This document shows, in pieces, positions 46,000 to 55,955 of a stretch of DNA of 64,000 bases. The notes below the pieces were generated by a model, which worked only from the letters and a program-made list of their open reading frames with translations, searched no databases and was not told the DNA's origin. How positions within the stretch are numbered: position 1 is the stretch's first letter; every line of letters begins with the position of its first letter. Origin of the DNA: Pseudeuparius sepicola (lineage: Eukaryota > Arthropoda > Insecta > Coleoptera > Anthribidae); NCBI GenBank assembly GCA_963920635.1, contig OY987307.1, forward strand, positions 2,232,001 to 2,296,000, given 5' to 3'. The translations under genes were made by a program, and so were the position numbers.

Positions 46000-47010
46000 T
46001 ATTCTTATCAATATTTTTTCGATTTTCTTATGGCGGTCATATTGGATTTTACCACCATTGGATAGAGCAAAAAATTACGAATACAACCATGTTTCACAAC
46101 ACCTAATTAATCCCACTTAAATGTCAAATTTCTAATATTTTAAATATTTTGAAGCCAGGCAGTAGGCCATGATTCCGAAAACAATATCAATAACTGTCAC
46201 CTAATAAACAGAAACGTCAAATTTGATGTCAAAAGTTTATTTATTTAACGTTATTTTAATAGGAACAAGAAACTAAATATCTACTAATAAAAAATAGTAG
46301 GTATTAAAAGTTAACAACAACTCTATTTCAAACCAGCTGCTGAAAATGCTGTCCATTATTTTGAATGCAAAGTAAGGTTCTGCGATCCATATCATACATT
46401 TTTCTGTGCTTTTTTAAAATCTTGTTAACTTCCCCTAACGACAAACCACATTCCCTAGCAATTTTCCTTTACGATGTCTCTGGATTTAAATGAATTTGAG
46501 CCAAAACATTGATTTCTCTTACAGCTCCTCTAGCTCTTACAAAATCATTTCTTCTTTTGTTTTGTAACATCGCATCCACTTCCATACGCCTACACAACCT
46601 TCGGAAAATAGTTCTGTTAGGCTGCCTTCGTTCGGGGTATAATTCTTGATACTGGCTAGAATTACGGTAGTTTCGAATATAAACATTGTACATATCCAAT
46701 CTTTCATTTATTGGATATTGTTGGGGCATGATTCAATAAGCTTTAGTCACTTAAGACGGTTAACACACAATTTTAAGTAGTTAACAAAGGTTATGGGAAC
46801 TAATGACGTTTCAGTTTATTAGGCGACAGTTATTATTGATATTGTGTTCGGTATCATGACCTACTGCCTGGCTTCAAAATATTTAAAATATTAGAAATTT
46901 GACATTTAAGTGGGTTTAATTAGGTGTTGTCATACATGGTTGTATTCGTAATTTTTTGCTCTATCCAATGGTGGTAAAATCCAATATGTCCACTATAAGA
47001 AAATCGAAAC
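46000..47010. mobile_element. inverted-repeat element with transposase DNA-binding domain in the centre
   Basis: 46010-46230 (GTCATATTGGATTTTACC, TTGGATAGAGCAAAAAATT, GAAGCCAGGCAGTAGG) returns inverted at 46795-47000. The centre contains the minus-strand HTH coding described next. A TACAGGGTG-type tip is seen only further right (CACCCTGTATATAA at 47325), so the left end may be truncated. Confidence 0.78.
46328..46729 (-). pseudogene. DUF4817-type HTH plus second HTH of a Tc1-like transposase, no DDE domain
   Basis: Minus-strand ATG at 46729 opens PQQYPINERLDMYNVYIRNY then NSSQYQELYPERRQPN-R-IF, the pattern of the DUF4817 helix-turn-helix (aromatic-rich start, Y-x-E-R-x-P-x-R). After one in-frame TAA at 46469-46471 the same frame continues as RKIARECGLSLGEVNKILKK, then MDRRTLLCIQNNGQHFQQLV, a second HTH and the start of the linker, to a TGA at 46328-46330. 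About 133 codons in one frame with a single stop is unusual for a dead element. The catalytic domain is absent. Confidence 0.78.
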
Positions 47011-47565
47011 TTGGTTATGAACACCTAAAGATCCAGTAGGCAGGGAATTTTTCTGAATAGTGCATTCGAAAGCCCGTACCTAATTACGTAATTCCACCAA
47101 ATTTCATTCAATTCCGTTTGATATTAAAAAAGTTACGGACAAAATAAAAAAGTGGAAGTTTTCAGTTACTTCAGGTTATTTTAGTAACCACGTGAGCTAT
47201 GTCAAATTTCTTTACAGATTCTTGAAACACATGAAAATGCGCAACTTTTGTCTAATTTAACCAACCTTGTAGCTCTTACCGTTTCAAAAATACCAATGGT
47301 GGGCATTTTGAAAGTGAACACCCTGTATATAAATAAGAAAAGGTGATAATGGGCAAACTTATAAATTTTTGGTTTACTCGATTATAACTATTTACGCAAG
47401 TATATCCTTCACTGCCGATTTCAAGAAAAAGTATTCTCTATCATCAGCGTCACTGGTAAAACGGGAAAGTGACAAAAACGACACAATATAACAAAAATTT
47501 CAACATTTCCAAATGTTCTGCCTATCTTGGAATATAGATAGGCACATATTAAGAAACTCGTCTTG

Positions 47566-48210
47566 AGTATTTAGAATAATTTAGAATAATTTATTCATGA
47601 TAAATCAAATCACAAAACACAATACAAAGAGTGGGTCATACTTATCTACTACTAACTATGACTGCACCTAGGTTTGCAAAACCTGTATGTGCAGTGGGAA
47701 GATCATATATAATTTTCTAATTCTAAAAACCAATCTTCACAGACAGTTACAACAACACACACAAGCGAGCAGAACACGGCACTAAATTAAATTAATCTTT
47801 GGAAGGTGTGAGAGTTTTCATGAATATATCTTCGACATTTCTTTGTAAATGTTTTTATTCTTTGTATATTTCTTATGCTCAATGGCAGGTCATTATATAG
47901 TTTGGGTGCCAGATAACTGACAAATCTTTGAGATGATTCCTTTTTAAAGAAAGGGAGCAATAGTCTGCCACCTAATCTGGATCTTGTTCCATAACAATGT
48001 TCGCGATATTTGTGACATAAGAAAAAAGACACATACTGTTGAAAAATACATAAAACGGATATTTGGTACATCTTCATTATACAGGAATTGCGTGGAGCTT
48101 GTTTTATTCTTGAAATATATTATACGCATTATGTAATTTTGAATCACATGCAAATCTCTGAGAGCGCTGTCATGCAATCCACCCCATATCACTATTCCAT
48201 ATTCTTGTAC
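47566..48210 (-). mobile_element. 5'-truncated antisense LINE next to the last calsyntenin exon
   Basis: On the minus strand, YGIVIWGGLHDSALRDLHVI then QNYIMRIIY (from about 48205) is the post-RT block of Jockey/CR1-like ORF2. SRLGGRLLLPFF and SYLAPKLYNDLPLSIRNIQR (47990-47860) give the C-terminal GxKLYNxLP motif. The tail lies near 47566-47595 (repeated TTTAGAATAA). One frame change separates the two blocks. The truncated 5' end stops about 30 bases before the acceptor at 48239. Confidence 0.83.
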
Positions 48211-48239
48211 GTCCTACAAATCCGTCCTTCCGATTGCAG

Positions 48240-48449
48240 GGCGCGGAACGGCGTCTCGACGGCGCCGCCGAGTACACCGACTGCTCCGAGTCGGAGTCCG
48301 AGTCGTCGTCGGACGACGAGTGCACCGGCGGCCCGCGCCGCCTGCCCGACTCGTCCGACGAGGACGAGGAGGAGGCGCCGCGCGGCTCCGCCCGCCGCCA
48401 CGACTACCACAACGTGTCGCAGCTCGAGTGGGACAACAGCACCATGTAA
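48240..48449 (+). CDS. Cals: calsyntenin last coding exon: acidic tail and second kinesin-binding motif
   Basis: 210 nt including TAA at 48447-48449, acceptor GATTGCAG to 48239, phase 0. After GAERRLDGAAEYTDC it has an acidic, serine-rich stretch (SESESESSSDDE, SSDEDEEEAP), as in vertebrate tails, and ends HNVSQLEWDNSTM. The QLEWDNST block is the second WD (KBS2) motif, but its second Asp is Asn (48435-48437) and the protein stops at Met. The exon is extremely GC- and CpG-rich. A possible AATAAA lies at 48863. Confidence 0.95.
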   Translation, partial: GAERRLDGAAEYTDCSESESESSSDDECTGGPRRLPDSSDEDEEEAPRGSARRHDYHNVSQLEWDNSTM

Positions 48450-48860
48450 AAGGTCCGCGGGGTAGGGCGGGGGGATGGGGTTTCCGAGCCGGGCAAGGTT
48501 GGCCATGTTCCGAGGAGGACTTCGGTGAGCGGCTGTTCCTTGTTATGGGCTTATCTTGCGTTTGACGGGACATCCGTACGCGCGACAAATCGAAAGTAGA
48601 GAGGGATATGCGGGGGCTGTCCAAAAAATCACTGGGTTCTTATGGCGACACTGTGACGATTTAATCCGACTTGTCTACACGATACACACAAAACGGTATG
48701 CCCGCGCGCAGGTGCTGTGACGTCAACGGTGACGCTTATTCGACAAAATCATGGCTTACTTTTATATTTAAACGGAAATTTGACTCGTTTTAGGCAACCA
48801 CATATACACCAAAGTGTCTCAAGGTGCCTACATTCTATCGTTGGATTTATACTCCAGTCT

Positions 48861-49377
48861 GAATAAAATAGAAAGTAGGTCAGTCTTGCGCAATGCGGCA
48901 TTTGGATCGATGATCAAAAACAGAGTTGCCAAACGTGGCATATAAAGCTTTCTTTCCACGTCGAAATATAATCCATAACCCGCGATTTCTGATCACTTGC
49001 CTCGTTGATATGGCAACCTCGAATTCCAGGTTCTCCTTCTGTCAGCTCTAGCGCCTCTGATTGGCTTAAAGGCCGAGCGCGCCAAATATCTATTTTTAGA
49101 GGGTCCGCAATCCATGGGCGCATCACGTCGCGAATACCTTCTCCCGTGCATACTGAAAACCGCGGTTTTGCATTACGGCAGGGGGCGAGTGCTGTAGATT
49201 GTGCCACCTTATTTCGGAGTGTTTATTGTAATAATTATACGTTAAAAATGCAGGAAACACCTTCATTTAGGCCATTTAGGGAATTTTAAACTATATGGGG
49301 ACGCCCATAGTAGGTTTCATAGAAATAATCGGCGAATTCTATACTGCGCATGACTGACCTACTTTCTATTTTACTGA
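48861..49377. mobile_element. 515-bp inverted-repeat element in the calsyntenin 3' flank
   Basis: AAAATAGAAAGTAGGTCAGT at 48866 is mirrored at 49350-49377, and the inverted ends are about 33 bp. The interior is non-coding. The left end supplies an AATAAA (48863) that could act as the calsyntenin polyadenylation signal, about 410 bp after the stop. Confidence 0.65.
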
Positions 49378-50039
49378 AGTATAACTTGACGCGAAATTGA
49401 TAACTGTCAGTGAGACTAATTTCAGGACTATTTTTGATAAGTAGGCCGAGCTTTTGTCGAAGTGACGCAGATGCGCAGAAGAGTTTAATTTTCGTTCTCC
49501 TAGCTGGCATACCGTTATTTGTGTATCATGCTTGTCTATAGGCACTGTCATTCAAAGTCCAATATGGCCGCTGGGGTATAAACGTTAATCTTGTTCGCAG
49601 GGTGTTGCTGGTGTTTAAAAAGACATTCTTAGATTTCTCAATTTTTTTTTAATGAAATATTTTAACATAATGCGATAATTTTTATGTGAATTGTGGTAGT
49701 GTCGTAACCTTCGATTTTTCCAATTATGAATTAAGCACAAGTTTAGTCTAAGAGTGTTTGAATGTTAAGGTGATGAAATGCAGTAGATATTGATGGATTT
49801 ACAAAAGTTATTAGAGAAGGTTGCACATGGATGGGGTAACAAATAAATGTCTGTTTTTTAATATCACTTTTGAGCTGAAACCTTGGCATCTGGAGGGCCA
49901 GTAGAAAAAATAAAAAAAAAAACACTTTCTGTTCGGCACATGAATTGTTCTACAACAGAACTAGCATTTTCTAGAATTGATTTTACATCCGAGTTATATT
50001 CTATTTAAACATTTAAAAAGTTCTACAGTATTCAACAAC

Positions 50040-50410
50040 AACAGCATGCTGGAAGTTCGAGAGCAAATAAATAAAACAGACTTTTTGGACACACATTGTG
50101 ATGAAACAACTGACATTTCGAATCATTGTCAAATGGTAACGATATTTAGATATTTACATGATGGAAATGTTTGTGGACAATTTTGGAGTTTTTTTTGAGA
50201 ATTCAAGATAAGACAGCTAATGGTTTGACAGGAGTGTATATAAAAAGTACTAGAGCCATTATTAAACTATAAACAGAAAAAGTTAATTGTGCAGGCATAT
50301 GACATCGGTGGTAGTACTGGTGGAGTTCAAAGAAAAATGAAAGATAAAGAAAAATACTCATTTCGTGCGCTGCTACGCACATCAGCTCAATTTAATTATG
50401 CAAAAAGCTG
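50040..50410 (+). pseudogene. hAT/ZMYM-like transposase fragment (DUF4371-type)
   Basis: The plus strand reads MLEVREQINKTDFLDTHCDE, then TTDISNHCQMVTIFRYLHDG. The DETTDISN motif with the following RY and DGNV is the RNase H-like catalytic entry of DUF4371-type hAT transposases. After stops and a frameshift it continues as QAYDIGGSTGGVQRKMKDKE (expected QSYDGA...GVQ...KD), then ends. Only this middle piece survives. Confidence 0.75.
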
Positions 50411-51930
50411 CAAGCCAAAATGCTAAAGTGAAAGTTACCTAGGTATATCAAAAACGCTAAAAATTATCTTATATATCATATATCAAACCTACAATATGTT
50501 ATACCTATAGCAAATGCGACGTTGACTCCAATTGCCCTCTTCCTACCAAGCGACAGTACAATAATGTAAGCTATGCCGGCCGCTAGCTTTTCTGTAGCGT
50601 TCGAGAGTCAAGAGGTTATTGAACTTTCCACCACCACCGCACTGGCTGACGCGAATGAGAACGCGTGTTCTAAGCTTGCGTGGAAGCTATCGTTGCAGTA
50701 GGTTCTTTGTTTAGTTTAGCTCCAATTAATTACTAACTGAAGGGCAAAACCGCCTATGAAAAATTTAACCACAAAAATGAATGAATGACTTTCACAGATA
50801 TCACGGTTGTTTATTGAGAATATAATTCTCCAGAACATGTTAGAGCATCGACGTTTTTATGATGACGTCATTGACGAACTCGCAAAAAGTGATCGAAGAA
50901 TCGAATTACATTACAAATAGGTAAGTTTTTAAACATTGCTTCCCTTACTTAAAATGTCACCGCACGCCCCTGACACTTTTTATATCAATTATACAAAAAT
51001 ACCTAGTTATAGGTACTACTAAAAACAAAAAATAAAAAACCCTATGCTGGAAGTAGATACTCACCCTTTTTTAATTTGAGTGTTTTATTTTTTATTTTCA
51101 AAACGTAGCCCCCCTGCACATTAACTCACGAACGGCCACTGCTGTACTGTAGTGTGCAGTTTATTGAAAAAGGGATTTGCAAGCGGAAGCAAGATTAAAA
51201 AGCAGATATTTATTTTTTACGCCTTTAACCTGCTATAATCAAATACACGATAGTCCCTCATTTTGTTCTTTTTTGCGAGAGAACTGTTTTCGGCCAATTT
51301 TCTCACAGAAAACTGCATAGATTTTACTAGTTTTTGAAATACAAATTGTCCTTCTTGGGTTGGACACCCTGTACCAATCCTCAACTATCTATCCTCACTT
51401 GGAGCAGTTGCGTGATTTGCAAACAAAGCTATAAAACACTAAGAGGACCGGCGCTACTGATATGATAAATAATCATATTTTCGCCCAAGAATTCACCACC
51501 CGTTGTTCTGGGACCCTCTGTATATCAACCCTCTGCTATTGTCAAAAGAAAAATCGTTCCATATGTTGAAGTGCAACACAAACCTTTGTTATGTGAACTT
51601 ATTACCCCTTTTATTCTTGAAATTTTCAACTTGGTACCGCCAACGCAGTCCAATCTTGCCCGCCACGGAGCCCCGGAGTTAGAGCAACCTTTGCATGGAA
51701 CAAGAGGGTTGAGCGAGTAGTGCCATAAGACAAAACGCTGAAACCACGCGGCAAGGCACTAAGACACGACGGGGCGCGGGCGACACGTCGTCCGAGTCTC
51801 GTCAAATTTGATATCAATAAATAATCGTCCATAATTAATGTTAGAGACTCTTAGCGTACAGTATGTTGTAAAATGTACTCTCCACACGCCCTTTTTCTAG
51901 CCCGGTACGGATTTCGATCGGTCGTGTCTA
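50411..51930. other. intergenic DNA, unassigned
   Basis: No gene was recognised. A moderately GC-rich patch at 51630-51800 has no reading frame with a known motif. Isolated TACAGGGTG-type tips occur at 51372 (GGACACCCTGTACC) and 51525. Confidence 0.3.
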
Positions 51931-53518
51931 TACAGGGTGTAACTTGGGATATTTTGCGAAGCCCCGGCGATCCCCGAAAGTTTGCGGAAACAAAACTGGA
52001 TCGCCTATAGTGGACTTCGAATTTCAGACATACCTAGTGCTCGTAGAGAATTCGGAATGCGGCAGACTGACAAGAAGAAGAATTGATCTTATTTTGTCCG
52101 ACTAAAGGTGAGATAAATTCATGATTTAAAAACCAGTCTAATTCAGTTTTTTCCAAGCAATCTAATGATGTCTAGAAAAAAATATTGAATATCAAACAAA
52201 GAAATTATAACCAAAAAACTTTTTTTAATCAAGATGGCGGAAAATTGTATACTTTTCCTTCAGAAAATTGTTTAAAGGGCAAAAAACACAAGAAGAAATT
52301 TTTGTTATCTAAAAATAAAAATACTAATTTGAATTTGTAACCTAAGCTTCATAAACGCTCAACTTTCAGGAAAAATTATTTTTCTTTGAAATAAAAACGT
52401 AATTCTTTGCTGAACTATAAGGTGAAATAAAAAATTAACTATACAGTGTGTTCATTTAAGTGTGCAACATATGTGATTTTTTTTATGATTTGCACAACGA
52501 AAATACAAATATTCCTGAAAGTTGGTGCATGTTCAATAATCATATTAGCCGCACGTAGAATGGTTGCAAGTCAAACAGCATTCAGGGTAGTAAAGTACCC
52601 TTATTTTAGAAAATTCAGCTAAAGTTATGCCTAAATACCAAAACATGGCCTCCTAAGAAAAAAAAATATTTTTTTGAAGAACATTAATAATTTCCTCAAA
52701 AAAAGTTTGTTTTAAAATTCACCATAAACAATTTCATAAATCAAACAAAATAAAATCAATTCTGCAAAACTTTGTTCATATTCAAGCATATTTGTAAAAT
52801 TAACTTAGATTTTTAATTTTTTTGTGAATCACAATTTTTTAGTGAATCAAAAACTTTAAAATTTCGCAAAAATTCTTCTGAACAAGGTAAAACATTAGTA
52901 ATGATAATGTGTATATTAAAAAAAAATCTCATTTAAGGTGCAAAATTTTTATTTTAAATGTTTATTAAGAAACTGTGGAGATTAATTGACGAAAAAAATT
53001 TTTTCTTAGGAGGCTTTGTTTTGGTATTTAGGCATAGCTTTTAATTCTCAACAACTTTTCTTAATAACATTTTGCTGATTTTTTTTAATAAGGGAACTTT
53101 ACTCTTGTACAATTTTTATATTTTTTGACCTACCCTGTATGCTGTTTAACTTGCAACCATTCTAAGTGCACCTAATATGATTATTCAACATGCATCAACA
53201 TTCGGCAATATCTGTATTTTGGTTGTGCAATTAATAAAAAAAAGTTCCATATGTTGCACACTTAAATGACCACACTGTATATGGTTTGTTGTATTATCAC
53301 CTTTTGATAAAAAAAACTTACATTTGCTGCCATTTTGAATTTTTTGAAAACAAAAAAAGGTTATTTGTTTGACCCAATTGCTTCTATCTAAATGGCATTA
53401 GATTCCTGGAAAAAAAAATGCGTCAGACTAGTTCCCGAATCATTAATTTATCTAAAAAATTGCGGAATAAATCCAGTGTATCGCCTTCAGTCGGACGCCC
53501 TATACTAAACACCCTGTA
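51931..53518. mobile_element. nested pair of foldback elements
   Basis: The outer tips TACAGGGTGTAACTTGGG (51931) and CACCCTGTA (53518) enclose weakly mirrored arms. The inner element 52442-53279 begins TACAGTGTGTTCATTTAAGT and is mirrored to GACCACACTGTA. Arms include TGCACAACGAAAATACA and GGAGGC...TTTGGTATTTAGGC in both orientations. No coding was recognised. Confidence 0.72.
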
Positions 53519-54553
53519 TAGAACATAACCTGAAAGAAAGACTAGTATTGCTGGATTTTCCCACACTTTGCTTATTTTTTCTATACCAGCCTAATTTTCG
53601 GTTGAGCTGAGCAGCTTGTTGTAGTACCTAGGTGATAAGGTTGATTTGTATTTTAATCTCTGGGTTCTCCTCTAACCGTTTGAGTATTGTTTTGGTAGCC
53701 TAAAAGTCGCGCAAGGCCTATATGCCGGCGAAAGTGTAAATTATTTTTTAGTAGTTGTTTTTTTTATTTTATAATATAATATACGTAAGCTTTGTACTTA
53801 ATTTTGTTTTTAACGGATGCTTGGTTGTTCAAATTTTATCGTTAAAATTTTGACTGATAACGTTTGAATCTGCCGCATAGTCAAAATGTCATATCAATTT
53901 CGTAACACCACCGTGCAATCAACATTTTGGCTGTTTTTCGGTTTTTCCTCACGTTTTACTATCTAACTTTTCTACTTAGGCAAAAAAGTAAATTGTTCGA
54001 TCATACTGTTCCCTTAACCACACAATATCGTGTTTTTAATTTTATCTGACTTGTCTGAAGCACTCAAGGTCCTAAAAACACATCGAATGAAGTTTTTTAA
54101 TTAAGTCGAATGCATTTTTCTCAACTTACACCCAATAAACAAAATTATGCACAACTTTGGGTTTCCTGCCAAGAAAAAGCTTAGAAAACGGTGGCGTTTT
54201 TAGAACTTTGAGTGGCATCGGCCGATATATAGGAATTTAACGTTGTAAATACATTTTTGCAGCTGATATAGATTATTTTTTTGTAAACGGTAGTTTGGAA
54301 AATAAATGTACTTAAAAAATATACATATAATGACAAAGTGGTCGCCTCCTTATTTTGGAATAACTAAGAAAGTCGCTATAACTATGCAATATGTAAGTAG
54401 ATGAGATATCTATATATATCATTATGATGCAATATGTTAGGTCTTGTTTGAGTTCATTTTTCGGAAATATATTAACGATACATTTAAGTGTAACACCTGC
54501 ACAGTTTTGATGTTATCAAAGACAGTATACAAACTTGGTCACTTGGAACAACA
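53519..54553. other. intergenic DNA, nothing recognised
   Basis: AT-rich sequence between two foldbacks. I find no coding segment, RNA gene or repeat border. Confidence 0.3.
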
Positions 54554-55955
54554 ACAGGGTGTTTCAATATTAATGCCCGTAGAGCAACTGCACATATTTT
54601 GGACCAAAATACACTTTTGATGGGAAGCTCCTATTTTTAACGGAGATAGAAAAAAACTGATGTCGGTGTCTGAGGCTCATTTTTTACGATAAACTTAATG
54701 TTGAAAACCACAAATCGATATCTGTCACCGTTCTTGAGTTACAGGACTTTTTGGAAAATGTGCGTTTTCGAAAAGTGGTCGTAACTTTTTTCGGGTTGAA
54801 AATTTTGTGTTTCTCTAAAAACATTCGTAAAGCACTTTTTTACGTAGACTGCAATGCTGCTACTACATGTTTTTCAAGTCAATGAGTTAAGAGTTACTGG
54901 TGAAAAAAATATTTTTTTAAATATAACATCATGTAGTTTTGCATTTTTTAATAGAGCAAAAAATTACCATTCCAGAAATATGTAACATTTAATGATTTAC
55001 TTAAGTAGTTATCAATTTTACTAATAGCTTTTACGATTTCGTATAATTCCGTATAAACATACCTACAATGAAATTTAAAAGTTATGAAAAATGGGATATG
55101 ATGGTCTGTTTTATACAATCCGGGGAAAATGCAGATGCAACGAGCAATTTATACTACGAGCGGTATCCAGAGAGAAGACATCCTTTCAAGCACTTTGCTA
55201 GATTGCGACACAATTTGATTAATGGTGGGCATTTTGAAAAGGATAGGTCGCATAGGTACGAGTTAAACAGAGATAGGCATTTTCCCTGGATTGCATAAAA
55301 CAGACTATCATATCCCAATTTTTCATAACTTTCAAATTTCATTGTAGGTATGTTATAAAGTTTATAAATTACACAAAAATAGAAAAATTTTTACACTGCC
55401 TATGAAGATTTGACAGGTAACAGTAAACATTTTTCCACGGTTGTTTCATTGTCTCACCATCCAATGCCTACTTGTTAAAAGGCGCGCGTCCTATTATACA
55501 TATGAAATCATAAAAGCTATTAGTAATAATTGATAACTACTACTTAAGTAAATCATTAAGTGTTATATATTTTTGGAATGGTAATTTTTTTCTCTATTAA
55601 AAAAAATGCAAAAATATACAGGGTGCTCCATTTAAAAAGTATATTTTTTTTCATTTTTAACTCTTAAACCATTGGCTTGAAAAAAATGTAGCAGCAGCAT
55701 TGGATTCTACCTAAAAAAGTGCTTTAGGAATGTTTTTACAGAAACACAAAATTTCAATCAAAAAAAAGTTAACGGCCATTTATCGAAAACGCACATTTTC
55801 GAAAAACGCCCTGTAACTCAAGAACGGTGACAGATATCGATTTGTGGTTTTCGCCATTAAGTTTATCATAAAAAATTTGCCGATATCAGTTTTCGTCTAT
55901 CTCCATTAAAAATGGGAATGTCCCTTTAAAAGTGTCCAATTTGGCCCACCCTGTA
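54554..55955. mobile_element. ACAGGGTGTTTC foldback whose arms include the transposase start codon
   Basis: The tips are ACAGGGTGTTTCAATATT (54554) and GGCCCACCCTGTA (to 55955). The arms are about 580 bp (GATATCTGTCACCGTTCTTG, GTAGCAGCAGCATTG and others mirrored) and continue inward past an ATG on both sides: AATGAAATTTAAAAGTTATG at 55066 and its inverse near 55340. The loop is only about 130 bp (55140-55270). A second tip-like word, TACAGGGTGCTCC, lies at 55618 in the right arm only. Confidence 0.85.
55068..55298 (+). pseudogene. DUF4817-type HTH fragment in a foldback loop
   Basis: ATG at 55068 opens KFKSYEKWDMMVCFIQSGEN, then SNLYYERYPERRHPFKHFAR and LRHNLINGGHF, the DUF4817 HTH with the expected Y-x-E-R-Y-P-x-R-R-H-P core. 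The last residues after about codon 56 come from the mirrored arm and are not transposase. The opposite strand starts with the same first codons (MKFESYEKLGYDSLF) because they lie in the palindrome. It cannot encode a working transposase. Confidence 0.75.

Larger units (their letters stand above)
890..48449 (+). other. Cals: calsyntenin gene span within the window (12 exons, 5' end missing)
   Basis: Twelve plus-strand exons (890-1156, 15332-15507, 19975-20124, 26590-26717, 29056-29232, 32051-32324, 38954-39151, 41965-42134, 42223-42339, 42742-42959, 43088-43187, 48240-48449) all have AG/GT borders and compatible phases. Together they give one uninterrupted reading frame of about 727 codons ending in TAA. 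Calsyntenins are type I neuronal membrane proteins with two cadherin repeats, a LamG-like domain, one transmembrane helix and a kinesin-binding tail. They act at postsynaptic membranes and as kinesin-1 cargo adaptors. The family was recognised from blocks such as HIGKGCDRDTYS, MNRHHYAL, FKLTCSELNGR and IRAAHQR. The signal peptide and most cadherin coding lie before position 1. Introns hold nearly all of the mobile DNA described here; intron 1 is 14.2 kb and the shortest is 88 bp. Confidence 0.95.

Noticed and set aside
48192..48624. Long open frames antisense and in other frames of the last calsyntenin exon
   Set aside because: High GC content suppresses stops. Only the plus-strand frame joins in phase with the other exons and carries the WD motif.
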